From NCBI GenBank assembly GCA_964624465.1, contig CAZUZD010000008.1, forward strand, positions 1-56,292: 56,292 nucleotides of DNA. Direction: 5' to 3'. Each line of letters starts with the position of its first letter. The first letter of the stretch is position 1. Of this stretch, positions 18,558-28,104 are shown one piece after another. The stretch is from CAZUZD01 sp964624465 (GTDB lineage Bacteria; Planctomycetota; Planctomycetia; Isosphaerales; Isosphaeraceae). The notes under the pieces were generated by a model. The model worked only from the letters and a program-made list of their open reading frames with translations, was not told the DNA's origin and did no database searches. The translations under genes were made by a program, and so were the position numbers.

Positions 18558-18874
18558 ACAGGCCTCCTGCCCGCTCCAGAGCGCGTGCCGACCCCGGTCG
18601 GGCCGGCAAACCGATGCGATCGCGTGCCTCCACGCCTCAGGCCGTGCCCCGCAGATCGGGGCCCCGTCTCTTCTCGGTTGCGCTCGCAAGGGGTCGGGCC
18701 GGGACGCCACGGCCAATCACTCGGCCGAAGGCGGCGGAATCCTACTCCCAACCCCACCTCCCTGCAAGGCGGCTTGGCGCCCGCACCCGAGGACGGCCAA
18801 GATGGCCCAAAGCAACCAAAAGCGAACTTTTTGGACTCCCCCCCATCCGCCCTTTGCCGGAGGCAGCCGCCGTC
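18558..18874. other. 317-base divergent intergenic region (PEGA lipoprotein / pepA)
   Basis: Should hold both promoters. The AT-richest part is 18805-18835, containing an imperfect stem CCAAAA/TTTTGG (18816-18834). I find no pair of -35/-10 hexamers good enough to call. Confidence 0.4.
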
Positions 18875-20377
18875 ATGCGAATTGTCGCGACCCCGAGCGA
18901 CCCGAAGTCCCTGGCGGTCGAGTGGCTGGTGGTGGGGGTCCCGGACGAGGCGGACCTGGCCACCGGCCCGCTGGGCGGGGCGCTCGGCGACCTGCTGCAG
19001 GGGCTCCGGGCGTCCGGTGACCTGACCGGAGCGCTCGGGGAGACGGTGCCGCTCTTCGGCGCCCCGGTGGCGGCCCGGTCGGTGCTCACGATCGGTCTGG
19101 GCCCGGAGCGCAGGTTCGATGCCGGCGCGGCATTCCAGGCGGGCGTGGCCATCGCCAAGCGGTTGGCGAGCAAGCCCCGGGCCCGCGTGGCGCTGGGACT
19201 CCCGGCCGGGGCACTCGACCAGGGCCCGGGGCTGCCGATCCTGGAGGGTTTGCTGGTCGGGCTCCAGTCGCCGGCGCTCCGCAAGGCCGAGCCCAGCCGG
19301 CACCCCTTCCAGGAGCTGCTGATCGCCACGCCTGACGTCGACGGACTCGACGCCCGGATCGAGCGTGCCGGGGTTGTGGCCGGGGCGATCAATCAGGCCC
19401 GCGAGCTGGTGAACCTGCCCCCGTCGGAGAAGCCGCCGCGACGACTGGCGGAGCGGATCGTCGAGCAGGCCCGCGCAGCCGGGGTCGAGGCCGAGGTCTG
19501 GGGCCCGGAGCGGATCGCGGCCGAGCGGTTCGGCGGGCTGCTGGGGGTGGCCGCGGGCTCGGAGGAGCCGCCGGCGTTCGTGAGGCTGGTGTACCAGGGC
19601 CCGGGGGCCGAGGGCTCGCCGGTGGCGCTGGTGGGCAAGGGGGTCACCTTCGACTCGGGCGGCCTGTCGCTCAAGCCGTCGGCGTCGATGGAGGACATGA
19701 AGGCGGACATGACCGGCGCCGCCGTGGTGGCCGCGACGATCACGGCCCTGGCCCGGTTGCAAACGCCCGTGAATGTCGTCGGCTACCTGCCGCTGACCGA
19801 GAACATGACCGGTGGCCGGGCGATGAAGCTTGGCGACGTGCTGACGATCCGCGACGGCAGCACGGTCGAGGTCCTGAACACCGACGCCGAGGGCCGGCTG
19901 ATCCTGGCCGATGCTCTGGCCTATGCCGCCGAGCAGCAGCCGGCGGCCCTGATCGACCTGGCCACCCTCACCGGGGCCTGCCTGGTGGCGCTCGGGACCC
20001 GGATCGCCGGCCTGTTCAGCAACGATGCCCGCCTCCAGGACGCGATCCAGGCCGCCTGCCGCCGCACCGGCGAGCGGGCCTGGCCGCTGCCGATGGACGC
20101 CGACTTCGACGAGCTGCTCCGCAGCCAGGTGGCCGACTGCAAGAACGTCGGCGGCAAGTGGGGTGGCGCGATCACGGCGGCGCGGTTCCTGCACCGGTTC
20201 GTCGGCGAGACGCCCTGGGCCCACCTCGACATCGCCGGCCCGAGCTGGTCCGACTCCGACTCCGCGACCCGCGACCCCGGCGGCACGGGCTGCTTCGTCC
20301 GGACCCTGATCAGCCTGCTCGAAGCCGGCCCACTACCCGTCGAGGGCCACCCGCACGGCGCCGGGGCGGGCCGCTGA
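18875..20377 (+). CDS. pepA: Leucyl aminopeptidase (M17)
   Basis: This cytoplasmic di-zinc or manganese exopeptidase removes N-terminal residues from peptides. The 500-residue length is standard. The catalytic domain contains VGKGVTFDSGGLSLKPS (metal ligand Lys and Asp), DMTGAA, LPLTENMTGG, and the family signature NTDAEGRLILADAL at about residue 334. The ATG at 18875 follows GGAGG at 12 bases and starts the N-terminal macro-like domain; the frame stays open upstream but that stretch is low-complexity. No cofactor genes are nearby; it seems to be a stand-alone gene. Confidence 0.94.
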   Translation: MRIVATPSDPKSLAVEWLVVGVPDEADLATGPLGGALGDLLQGLRASGDLTGALGETVPLFGAPVAARSVLTIGLGPERRFDAGAAFQAGVAIAKRLASKPRARVALGLPAGALDQGPGLPILEGLLVGLQSPALRKAEPSRHPFQELLIATPDVDGLDARIERAGVVAGAINQARELVNLPPSEKPPRRLAERIVEQARAAGVEAEVWGPERIAAERFGGLLGVAAGSEEPPAFVRLVYQGPGAEGSPVALVGKGVTFDSGGLSLKPSASMEDMKADMTGAAVVAATITALARLQTPVNVVGYLPLTENMTGGRAMKLGDVLTIRDGSTVEVLNTDAEGRLILADALAYAAEQQPAALIDLATLTGACLVALGTRIAGLFSNDARLQDAIQAACRRTGERAWPLPMDADFDELLRSQVADCKNVGGKWGGAITAARFLHRFVGETPWAHLDIAGPSWSDSDSATRDPGGTGCFVRTLISLLEAGPLPVEGHPHGAGAGR

Positions 20378-20518
20378 AGTCGATCACGAGCGGTCTGGGA
20401 TCTCGCCGACCTCACCGCTAGGGCGCGGCCGGGGCCGGTGGTATCCTGGACGGGTCGACTCACCGCCGCCACCGGTCCCTCCCGGCCGGTCGGCCCCTGC
20501 TCCTCCGGAATCGACCCG

Positions 20519-21979
20519 ATGGCCGTCGCCCAGTCGCTGAATATCTCGGGCCCGCTCCTGGCCGAGCTCACCGCCCTGCTGGGCGCCGAGAACCTGCTGC
20601 ACCAGCGCGACGAGCTGGTGGTCTACGAGTGCGATGGCTACGTGATCGAGAAGAATGTGCCCGACGTGGTCGTGTTCCCGACCTGTCGCGAGCATGTCGT
20701 CGAGGTCGTCCGGCTCTGCAACCGCTACGGGGTGCCCTTCGTGCCCCGGGGCGCCGGCACGAGCCTGGCCGGCGGCACGTTGGCGGTCGGCGGCGGGGTC
20801 ATGATCTGCCTGACCCGGATGAAGCGGATCGTCGAGATCAACCTCCGCGACCGCTACGCCGTGGTCGAGCCGGGGGTCGTCAACGTCTGGCTGACGCGGG
20901 CGCTGGCCGGCACGGGCTTCCACTACGCCCCGGACCCGTCGAGCCAGACCGCCTGCACCATCGGCGGCAACGTCGCGACGAACTCCGGCGGCCCGCACAC
21001 GCTCAAGTACGGCGTCACGGTCAACCACGTGCTCGGCTGCGAGCTGGTCCTGCCCGACGGCTCGGTGCAGTTCGTCGGCGGCGTGGCCGAGGACGAGCCG
21101 GGGTTCGACCTCACCGGGCTGGTGGTCGGCCACGAGGGGACGTTCGGGATCGTGACCCGGGTGATCGTGCGACTGACCCGCGATCCCGAGGCCGGCCGCA
21201 CGTTCCTGGGCGTCTTCGACTCGGTCGACGCGGCCACGGCCACCGTCAGCGGCATCATCGCGGCGGGCATCGTGCCGGCGGCGCTCGAGATGATCGACAA
21301 CCTCATGATCCAGGCCATCGAGGCGGCCTTCAAGTTCGGGTTCCCCACCGACGCCGGCGCCGTCCTGATCATCGAGACCGACGGCCTGGAGGCCGGTCAG
21401 GATCGCGAGGCCGACGCCATCGCCCGCATCGTCGAGCACAACGGCGGCCAGGTGGCCAAGCGCATCCCGTGGCGGACCCGCAAGGAGCCCGAGTACGTCG
21501 CCATCTGGAAGAGCCGCAAGCAGGCCTTCGGCGCCATCGGGCGGCTGGGGTCGAGCTTCTGCACCCAGGACGGCGTGGTGCCGCGCACCAAGTTGCCGCA
21601 CATCCTGAAGCGGATCAGCGAGATCGGTGCCCGGCACGGTCTGCGGATCGCCAACATCGCCCACGCCGGCGACGGGAACATCCACCCGATCCTGCTGTTC
21701 GACGATCGCGACCCCGAGCAGGTCCGCCAGGTGCTCGCCGCCAGCCACGAGATCCTCGAGGAGTGCATCGCCTGCGGCGGCAGCGTCACCGGCGAGCACG
21801 GCATCGGCGTCGAGAAGATGGCGCTGATGCCCGAGCTGTTCGCCCCGGCCGACCTGGCGGCGATGGTGCGGGTCCGCGAGGTGTTCAACCCCGAGAACCG
21901 TTGCAGCCCCCACAAGATGCTCCCGTCCGGGGGCCACTGCGTCGAGCGTCAGCATCCCGGGCGGATGGCCTCCGCCTGA
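20519..21979 (+). CDS. glcD: Glycolate oxidase FAD-binding subunit GlcD
   Basis: This flavoprotein subunit of the membrane-associated glycolate (2-hydroxyacid) dehydrogenase oxidises glycolate to glyoxylate. The 486-residue protein has the VAO/PCMH FAD domain at residues 40-220 (FVPRGAGTSLAGGTLAVGGG; DPSSQTACTIGGNVATNSGG; VVGHEGTFGIVT). The C-terminal cap has HAGDGNIHP and the terminal GEHGIGVEKM motif, both conserved in GlcD and D-lactate dehydrogenases. The glcE and glcF genes lie downstream, which favours glycolate over lactate as substrate. The start ATG has no strong ribosome site. The next gene begins after 63 bases. Confidence 0.93.
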   Translation: MAVAQSLNISGPLLAELTALLGAENLLHQRDELVVYECDGYVIEKNVPDVVVFPTCREHVVEVVRLCNRYGVPFVPRGAGTSLAGGTLAVGGGVMICLTRMKRIVEINLRDRYAVVEPGVVNVWLTRALAGTGFHYAPDPSSQTACTIGGNVATNSGGPHTLKYGVTVNHVLGCELVLPDGSVQFVGGVAEDEPGFDLTGLVVGHEGTFGIVTRVIVRLTRDPEAGRTFLGVFDSVDAATATVSGIIAAGIVPAALEMIDNLMIQAIEAAFKFGFPTDAGAVLIIETDGLEAGQDREADAIARIVEHNGGQVAKRIPWRTRKEPEYVAIWKSRKQAFGAIGRLGSSFCTQDGVVPRTKLPHILKRISEIGARHGLRIANIAHAGDGNIHPILLFDDRDPEQVRQVLAASHEILEECIACGGSVTGEHGIGVEKMALMPELFAPADLAAMVRVREVFNPENRCSPHKMLPSGGHCVERQHPGRMASA

Positions 21980-22042
21980 GCTGGGCCGCGGAACGGCACC
22001 CCGGCCACGAGTTCGGCCCCTGGCCTGCGGAGGGTCACGGCG

Positions 22043-22963
22043 ATGGACGACCAGCGGCGGTACTCCCGATGGCGCCGGCTGCCCGGCGTGCATCGGATCA
22101 CCGATCGGCGCCTGCCCGACCACCGGTCGGAGCCGCAGCGGCTCACGATCTACGTCAACGGCGGCGTGCTCGACGACGCCGAGGCCCTGGCCGCCCGCGC
22201 CGGCGTCGCCACGGTGCAGGAGTACTGCGAGCGCCTGCTCACCGCCACGATCCGGGCCGAGGTCGCCCGCAGCCGGGTCGAGCAGGTTGAGATGGCCCAG
22301 GGGCGACTCGGCGGCCTCGACGAGATCGCCGACGACCCGCAGTACCTCGCCGAGTGGACCAGCCGCCACGCCGGGAATCGGCCCGCGCCGGTCGCCATTC
22401 CGGGGCCCGGTTCGCCGGCCCTGGAGGGGCCGGACGAGGAGGATCCGCAAGCGCCGGCCCGGTCCCTGCCGGCGGCCATCGAGGTGCTGCTCGACCGCCT
22501 GCCGGGGCTCGGGGCCGAGACGCCCCTGGCGATCGTCGCCACGGAGGACGAGGCCGCCGGGTCGACGACCGCCGGCGCGGATCCGGACCTGGCCGTGCTC
22601 GAACCGGCCGCGGTGGTCCGCCGCCATGCGGGCGAGGGCTCGGGTGCCGAGACCGGCTGGCTGGCGGGGCTCCGTCGCGGCGAGCCCGCGACCCCGGCTG
22701 TGGCCGGCGAACTGCTGCGCGCGCTCGGGGCCCTCGAACGCCAGCTCGGCCCCGCGATCGCGGTCGATCGCGGCCTGGCCTACGCCCTGCACCGCATCGC
22801 CTTCGAGGGCCAGGTGCTCCTGACCGACGCCTGGCCCCAGCTGGCGGCCGATCAATCGACCGTCGACCTGCTCCGCCTGGCGCAGGAGGCCGTCGACCGC
22901 ATCCTGTCGGGGCAGGACATCCGCTACGACCGCCCCGCTCCCGAGCCGGAGGCCCTGCCGTGA
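22043..22963 (+). CDS. Hypothetical protein with a possible N-terminal ribbon-helix-helix domain, inside the glc operon
   Basis: I do not recognise this 306-residue protein. Residues 30-75 (RLTIYVNGGVLDDAEALAAR and the following helix) have the strand-helix-helix pattern of a ribbon-helix-helix DNA-binding domain, with a polar-hydrophobic alternation in the strand and a second helix starting at TVQEYCERLL. The middle (residues 105-190) is Pro/Ala/Glu-rich and likely disordered. The C-terminal 90 residues are predicted helical. It starts with GGAGGG about 12 bases upstream and overlaps the histidine kinase start (GTGA at 22960-22963), so they are translationally coupled. A regulatory partner of the kinase is possible but is inference. 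Confidence 0.7.
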   Translation: MDDQRRYSRWRRLPGVHRITDRRLPDHRSEPQRLTIYVNGGVLDDAEALAARAGVATVQEYCERLLTATIRAEVARSRVEQVEMAQGRLGGLDEIADDPQYLAEWTSRHAGNRPAPVAIPGPGSPALEGPDEEDPQAPARSLPAAIEVLLDRLPGLGAETPLAIVATEDEAAGSTTAGADPDLAVLEPAAVVRRHAGEGSGAETGWLAGLRRGEPATPAVAGELLRALGALERQLGPAIAVDRGLAYALHRIAFEGQVLLTDAWPQLAADQSTVDLLRLAQEAVDRILSGQDIRYDRPAPEPEALP

Positions 22964-25302
22964 ACCTCCGCACGACGACCGGGCGGGGCGGGCTGCCGGC
23001 CACCCCCATCGGGGCCGGGCTCCGGGCGGCCCCGGCGCCTACCGTGATCGAGCGGATGCCGGAGCGGCTGGCCGTCTGCGACCGACTGGCCGGGCTGGCC
23101 GGGTCGGGCATCGTGGGGCTGAGCCTGATCCTGCTGACCACCTGGGCCCTGGGGCTGGGCCGCCGCTCGGAGCGGGCGCTGGGGCTCGATCCCGCGCTGC
23201 TCTTCGGCGTCTTCCTGGCCGGCCTCGGCGTCCTGCTCTCGCGACAGCTCGGGGCCACCGAAGACCGCCGCCGGAGCCAGGCCGCCCGGGTCCTGGGCCC
23301 GCTGGTGGCGCTGATCGGTGTCCTCCGGCTGCTGCATGTCTGGCAGGGGGAACAGCTGCCCATCGAGGGCGTCGGCTCCGGCCGGATCCTGGGAATCGGA
23401 CCCTGGGTGGCGGTGACCACCCCGATGGCCCCGTGTGCGGCGATGGCCCTGGTGCTGATCGGCTCGTCGGTCTGGCTGATCAACGCCAGGGGACGACTCC
23501 GGGTGGCGCCCGCGCAGGGGCTGGCGGTGCTGGCCGCCTTGCTGGCCCTCCTGGCCGTCCTGGCCGCGGGGTTTCAGTTGAGGGAGACGGGCGGGCTGAC
23601 CGCCCTGATGCGGATGTCGCTGCCCTCGGCGCTGGCATTCGCCCTGCTGGCGCTCGGGCTGCTGACGGTGCGGGCCGATCGCGGCCTCATGGCCATCCTG
23701 GTCGGCGATGGGCCCGGCGGCCTGATGATGCGGCGGCTCCTGCCCGCCTGCGTTCTGGTTCCCAGCGCGCTGGGCGGCCTGGCGATGCTCATGGTCTCCC
23801 GCAACACCTTCACCGGCGCCACCGCGGTGGCCCTGCTGGTGGTCGCCAACATTCTCGTGTTCCTGGGGCTGCTCTGGATCAACGCCGGGCTGATCGACCG
23901 CACCGAGGCGCGCCGCCGGCTCACCGACGCCGCGCTGCGGGAGTCGGAGGTCTTCTACCATTCGCTGGTCGAGACCCTGCCGCAGAACATCATCCGCAAG
24001 GACCACACCGGCCGGTTCACGTTCGCCAACCAGCTCTTCTGCGCCACGATGGGCCGGCCGGCCGCCGAGGTCGTCGGCGCCACCGACTTCGACCTGTTCC
24101 CGCACGGCCTGGCCGAGAAGTATCGCGCTGACGACCTGAGGGTGATGACCGAGGGCCGCTCCTTCGAGGTGATCGAGGAGCACATCACCCCCGACCATGA
24201 GACCCGCAAGGTCCAGATTATCAAGTCGCCCCTCTTCGACGCCGGCGGTCACGCCATCGGCGTGCAGTGCATCTTCTGGGACGTCACCGACCGCTGGCGC
24301 TACGAGGAACGGCTCCGCGAGCAGAATGAGCGGCTCCAGGTCATGGCCCTCTCCGAGCGCCGGGCCCACGAGGAACTCAAGCGGGCCCAGGTCCGCATGG
24401 TCCAGACGGCCAAGCTCGCCGGCCTGGGCGAGATGGTGGCGGGCGTGGCGCACGAGATCAACAACCCGCTGTCCTACGTCGCCAACAACATCGCCGTGCT
24501 CCAGCGCGACCTGGCCGACGTGAACACCCTGCTCGTCCTCTACGGCCGCGGCGACGACACCCTGGCCGCCAGCCGGCCCGAGCTGCTGGCCGAGATTCGC
24601 ACCCACATCGAGTCGGCCGACCTGGAGTACAGCCTGGGGAACCTGGACGGTCTGCTGCTGCGGACCCGCGAGGGCCTGCGGCGGATCCAGCGCATCGTCG
24701 GCGACCTCCGCGTCTTCGCCAGGCTCGACGAGGGGGACGTGGTCGAGGGCGACCTGAACGCCGGCATCGAGTCGACGATCAGCATCGTGATCGGATCGGC
24801 GAAGAAAAAGCGGGTCAACCTCGAGCTCGACCTGGCGCCCTTGCCCACGGTCTCGTGCTACGCTGCCAGGATCAATCAGGTCGTGATGAACCTGGTCTCG
24901 AACGCTATCGACGCTTGCCAGGAGGGGGGCACGGTCCGGGTCCGGACCCGCCCCGAGCCGCGCGGGGTGCTGCTGACGGTCGAGGACGATGGGTGCGGCA
25001 TCCCCCCCGAGCTCCGGGACCGGATCTTCGACCCGTTCTTCACGACCAAGCCGATCGGTGTCGGCACCGGCCTGGGCCTGTCGATCAGCTTCGGCATCGT
25101 GCAGGACCACGGCGGCTCGATCGAGGTCGAGTCCGAGCCGGGCGCGGGCACGAAGTTCCTGGTCCACCTGCCCGATCACGTGACCCCGCCCCACCGCCCG
25201 CACCGCGAGGCGGCCCCGCCGCAGTCCCCCATGCCTGCGCCCCCGAGCCCGGCCCCGAACCGGGCGGAGGCGGCGCTCGACGGATCGGAGATCGCCCCGT
25301 GA
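22960..25302 (+). CDS. Membrane sensor histidine kinase with PAS domain, coupled to glcE
   Basis: The 780-residue sensor kinase has about eight membrane helices in residues 45-315. A PAS domain spans about 325-450 (FYHSLVETLPQNIIRKDHTG, ending GVQCIFWDVTDR), then a coiled-coil linker. The dimerisation/phosphoacceptor domain has AHEINNPLSY (His near residue 497). The ATPase domain has N box MNLVSNAIDAC, DDGCGIP, FFTTK and GTGLGLSIS. All key residues are intact, so it should autophosphorylate. It lacks a receiver domain and no response regulator gene is in the window. It starts at a GTG overlapping the previous stop, and its stop overlaps the glcE start (GTGA at 25299-25302). The C-terminal 40 residues are Pro-rich. 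Confidence 0.92.
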   Translation: MNLRTTTGRGGLPATPIGAGLRAAPAPTVIERMPERLAVCDRLAGLAGSGIVGLSLILLTTWALGLGRRSERALGLDPALLFGVFLAGLGVLLSRQLGATEDRRRSQAARVLGPLVALIGVLRLLHVWQGEQLPIEGVGSGRILGIGPWVAVTTPMAPCAAMALVLIGSSVWLINARGRLRVAPAQGLAVLAALLALLAVLAAGFQLRETGGLTALMRMSLPSALAFALLALGLLTVRADRGLMAILVGDGPGGLMMRRLLPACVLVPSALGGLAMLMVSRNTFTGATAVALLVVANILVFLGLLWINAGLIDRTEARRRLTDAALRESEVFYHSLVETLPQNIIRKDHTGRFTFANQLFCATMGRPAAEVVGATDFDLFPHGLAEKYRADDLRVMTEGRSFEVIEEHITPDHETRKVQIIKSPLFDAGGHAIGVQCIFWDVTDRWRYEERLREQNERLQVMALSERRAHEELKRAQVRMVQTAKLAGLGEMVAGVAHEINNPLSYVANNIAVLQRDLADVNTLLVLYGRGDDTLAASRPELLAEIRTHIESADLEYSLGNLDGLLLRTREGLRRIQRIVGDLRVFARLDEGDVVEGDLNAGIESTISIVIGSAKKKRVNLELDLAPLPTVSCYAARINQVVMNLVSNAIDACQEGGTVRVRTRPEPRGVLLTVEDDGCGIPPELRDRIFDPFFTTKPIGVGTGLGLSISFGIVQDHGGSIEVESEPGAGTKFLVHLPDHVTPPHRPHREAAPPQSPMPAPPSPAPNRAEAALDGSEIAP

Positions 25303-26555
25303 ACTGGCCCGACGCGCCGACCGCGTACCCGCTCGGTGATGACCGCTACGCCCCCGCCGCCGACCGACCCGCCGACATCGAGGCCCTGCGCCAGACGGTC
25401 GCCCACCGCGTCGCCGCCGGCGAGGCGCTGTATCCCCAGGGGGGGCGCACGGCCCTCGATTACGGGGAGATCCCGTCCCGGCCGGGCGTGGTCGTCGATA
25501 CCACCGGCCTGGACCGCGTGATTGACTACCCCGCCGCCGACATGACGATCACCGTCGAGGCCGGGCTGACCCTCGCGCGCCTCCAGGATCTGCTGGGCCG
25601 TGAGGGTCAGCGGCTGCCGCTCGATGCCCCGCACCCGGACCGTGCGACGCTCGGCGGCCTCTGGGCCACGAACTGGGCCGGCCCCCGCCGCTTCGGCGCC
25701 GGCCGACCGCGCGACCTGATCCTGGGCGTGAGCTTCGTCACCTCCGACGGCGAGCTGGTGAGTGGCGGCGGCCGGGTGGTCAAGAACGTCGCCGGCTACG
25801 ACTTCCCCCGCCTGCTCACCGGCTCGATGGGCGCCCTGGGTGTCATCGCCAGCATGACGCTCAAGGTTCGCCCCCGCCCCGAGGCCACGGCGCTTGCCTG
25901 GACCGGCTTCGATCGGCTCGACGACGTCGCCACCGCGCTCGACCGCCTGAACACCTCCCGCACCCGGCCCGTAGCGATCGAGCTGCTCAACGGCCCGGCC
26001 GCTCAATCGGTCGGCGCCCCCCTGGGGCTGCCGGCGGCTCCGTGGGTGGTGGTCGTCGGCCTGGAGGACAACGCGACGGCCGTGGCCTGGCAACTCGAGG
26101 CCCTGCCCGCCGAGCTGGCGCCGGGGCGGTTCGCCGCCGTCGATGGGCCGGTCGCTGGCGACCTCTGGACCGCTCTGGCCGGGACGAACTCCGGTGCCGC
26201 GCCGGCCCTGGCCATCACGGCCAACCTGCCGCCGTCCGCGGTACCCGGCTTCGTCGGCGAGCTCGATTCCGGGCTCTGGACCGTGCAGGCACATGCCGGC
26301 AGCGGCATCGTCCGGGCCGACTGGACGGGCGCGGTCCGGGGGACCGAGACCGTGACTCCGCTGCTGGCCGGGCTGCGGGCTAGTGCGGTCCAGGCCGGCG
26401 GCAACCTGATCCTGACCCGATGCCCGACCGCCTGGAAGCCGAGCCTGCCGGTCTGGGGCGAGCCCCGGGCCGACTGGTCGGTCATGCAGCGCCTGAAGCG
26501 GGCCCTCGATCCAGCCGGTCTGATGAACCCCGGTCGGTTCGTCGGTACAATCTGA
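25299..26555 (+). CDS. glcE: Glycolate oxidase FAD-binding subunit GlcE
   Basis: This is the second FAD-binding subunit of glycolate oxidase. The 418-residue protein begins at a GTG overlapping the kinase stop. It has a PCMH-type FAD domain (LYPQGGRTALDYGE, LPLDAPHPDRATLGGLWATN, VKNVAGYDFPRLLTGSMGALG) and ends LKRALDPAGLMNPGRF, the usual C-terminal motif of this oxidase group. GlcE is shorter than GlcD and lacks the HAGDGN motif, as here. A 61-base gap separates it from glcF. Confidence 0.91.
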   Translation: MNWPDAPTAYPLGDDRYAPAADRPADIEALRQTVAHRVAAGEALYPQGGRTALDYGEIPSRPGVVVDTTGLDRVIDYPAADMTITVEAGLTLARLQDLLGREGQRLPLDAPHPDRATLGGLWATNWAGPRRFGAGRPRDLILGVSFVTSDGELVSGGGRVVKNVAGYDFPRLLTGSMGALGVIASMTLKVRPRPEATALAWTGFDRLDDVATALDRLNTSRTRPVAIELLNGPAAQSVGAPLGLPAAPWVVVVGLEDNATAVAWQLEALPAELAPGRFAAVDGPVAGDLWTALAGTNSGAAPALAITANLPPSAVPGFVGELDSGLWTVQAHAGSGIVRADWTGAVRGTETVTPLLAGLRASAVQAGGNLILTRCPTAWKPSLPVWGEPRADWSVMQRLKRALDPAGLMNPGRFVGTI

Positions 26556-26616
26556 ATCCCCTGCTCCCCGACCGCTCGACCCGCCCTGCCCTGCCCCGCC
26601 CCGAGGACGGCCCCCG

Positions 26617-28026
26617 ATGTCTCATGACGCCAAGGTCACCGACCCCGGGATCGACCTGGACTGGCTGGCCCGGAAGATCGATTACGCCCGGTTCCAGGAC
26701 TGCGTGCACTGCGGCCTCTGCACCGCGAGCTGCCCCACGTACGTCGAGACCGGTGATGAGAACGATAGCCCCCGCGGCCGGATCTACCTGATGCGCGCCG
26801 TCACCGACGGCCGGCTGGCCATGTCGGGCGACGTCCGCAAGCACCTCGACCTCTGCCTCGACTGCCGCGCCTGCGAGAGCGCCTGCCCCTCGGGTGTCCA
26901 GTACGGTCGCCTGATCGAGCCGTTCAAGGTGGCGCTGCAGCGCCCGGCCCCGGACGATGAGTTCGGCCCCGCGCCCCGCAACGCCTCGCAGCCCGGCCTG
27001 CTCCAGCGGCTGATCCTCTCGCACCTGTTCCCCTACGCCGGCCGCGTCAAGCTTGCGCTCACGCCGGCCCGATGGGCCCAGCGACTGGGCCTGCTGAAGC
27101 TCGCCGACCGCACCGGCCTGACCCGCCTGCTGCCGCCGACGCTGCAGCGGCTCCAGGCCATGCTGCCCGAGCGGCTCGATGCGCCGGTGCGGCTGCCCGA
27201 GGTCCTGCCCCCGATCGGCCCCCGGCGGGCCCGGGTGGCGCTGTTCACCGGCTGCGTGGCCGACGCCATGTTCCCCGAGACCAACGCCGCCACCGCCCGG
27301 GTGCTCCAGCAGAACGGCTGCGAGGTCGTCGTGCCGCGCGCCCAGGTCTGCTGCGGCGCCATCCACTACCACTCGGGCCAGGAGGCGCCGGCGCTCGAGC
27401 TGGCCCGCACCAACCTCCGCACCTTCGACCCGGACCAGTTCGACGCCATCATCGTCAACGCCGCCGGCTGCGGGGCCATGCTCAAGGATTACGGCCACCT
27501 GCTCCACGGCGCCGAGCAGGCCGCGGCCGACCGATTCGTGGCCAAGGTCCGCGACATCAGCGAGTTCCTGGTCGCCCTGGGCCCGATCGCCCCGACCCAC
27601 CGGATGCCGTTGAAGGTCACCTATCACGACGCCTGCCACCTCTGCCACGGCCAGCAGATCCGCAGCCAGCCCCGGCAGCTCCTGGGCATGATCCCCGGCG
27701 TCGAGCTGGTGCCGCTGGAGGAGTCGGAGCTCTGCTGCGGCGCGGCGGGGACGTACAATCTGATGCAGCCGGAGATGTCCGAGCGGCTCGGGAAGCGGAA
27801 GTTCGGCAACATCGCCAGCACCGGCGCCGGGGTCGTGGCCACCGGCAACGTGGGCTGCATCCTCCAGATCGCCCGCCAGGTACGCGAGTCCGGCCGACCG
27901 ATCGAGGTGGTGCACCCCGTGGATCTGCTCGACCGCGCCTATCGCGGCGAGGGCCCGCCGGCACCGCCCGTGGCTGCGGTGGTCGAGCGTCCGGCCGGCG
28001 CGCCCGAGCCGTCGCTGGCCCACTGA
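26617..28026 (+). CDS. glcF: Glycolate oxidase iron-sulfur subunit GlcF
   Basis: This subunit passes electrons from the flavin subunits to the respiratory chain. The 469-residue protein has two 4Fe-4S motifs, CVHCGLCTASCPTY near residue 29 and CLDCRACESACPSG near 85. Two CCG domains follow: CCGAIHYHSGQ near residue 246 and CCGAAGTYN near 374 (heterodisulfide-reductase type, with DACHLCHGQQI before the second). All cluster cysteines are present. GAGGA lies nine bases before the ATG. A strong hairpin follows 28 bases after the stop, ending the operon. The last 30 residues are a Pro/Ala-rich tail. Confidence 0.93.
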   Translation: MSHDAKVTDPGIDLDWLARKIDYARFQDCVHCGLCTASCPTYVETGDENDSPRGRIYLMRAVTDGRLAMSGDVRKHLDLCLDCRACESACPSGVQYGRLIEPFKVALQRPAPDDEFGPAPRNASQPGLLQRLILSHLFPYAGRVKLALTPARWAQRLGLLKLADRTGLTRLLPPTLQRLQAMLPERLDAPVRLPEVLPPIGPRRARVALFTGCVADAMFPETNAATARVLQQNGCEVVVPRAQVCCGAIHYHSGQEAPALELARTNLRTFDPDQFDAIIVNAAGCGAMLKDYGHLLHGAEQAAADRFVAKVRDISEFLVALGPIAPTHRMPLKVTYHDACHLCHGQQIRSQPRQLLGMIPGVELVPLEESELCCGAAGTYNLMQPEMSERLGKRKFGNIASTGAGVVATGNVGCILQIARQVRESGRPIEVVHPVDLLDRAYRGEGPPAPPVAAVVERPAGAPEPSLAH

Positions 28027-28053
28027 TCGGGCGACTGTCACTACCGAGCGCCT

Positions 28054-28084
28054 GCGGGCCGTTTCCTTCCCGGAAGCGGCCCGC
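28054..28084. terminator. Hairpin between convergent glcF and punA
   Basis: A 13-bp stem (28054-28066 with 28072-28084, one G-T wobble) encloses a five-base loop. There is no T-run, but it lies between two convergent operons and probably blocks read-through both ways. Confidence 0.65.
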
Positions 28085-28104
28085 TCACGTGATGGGGTCG
28101 GGCG

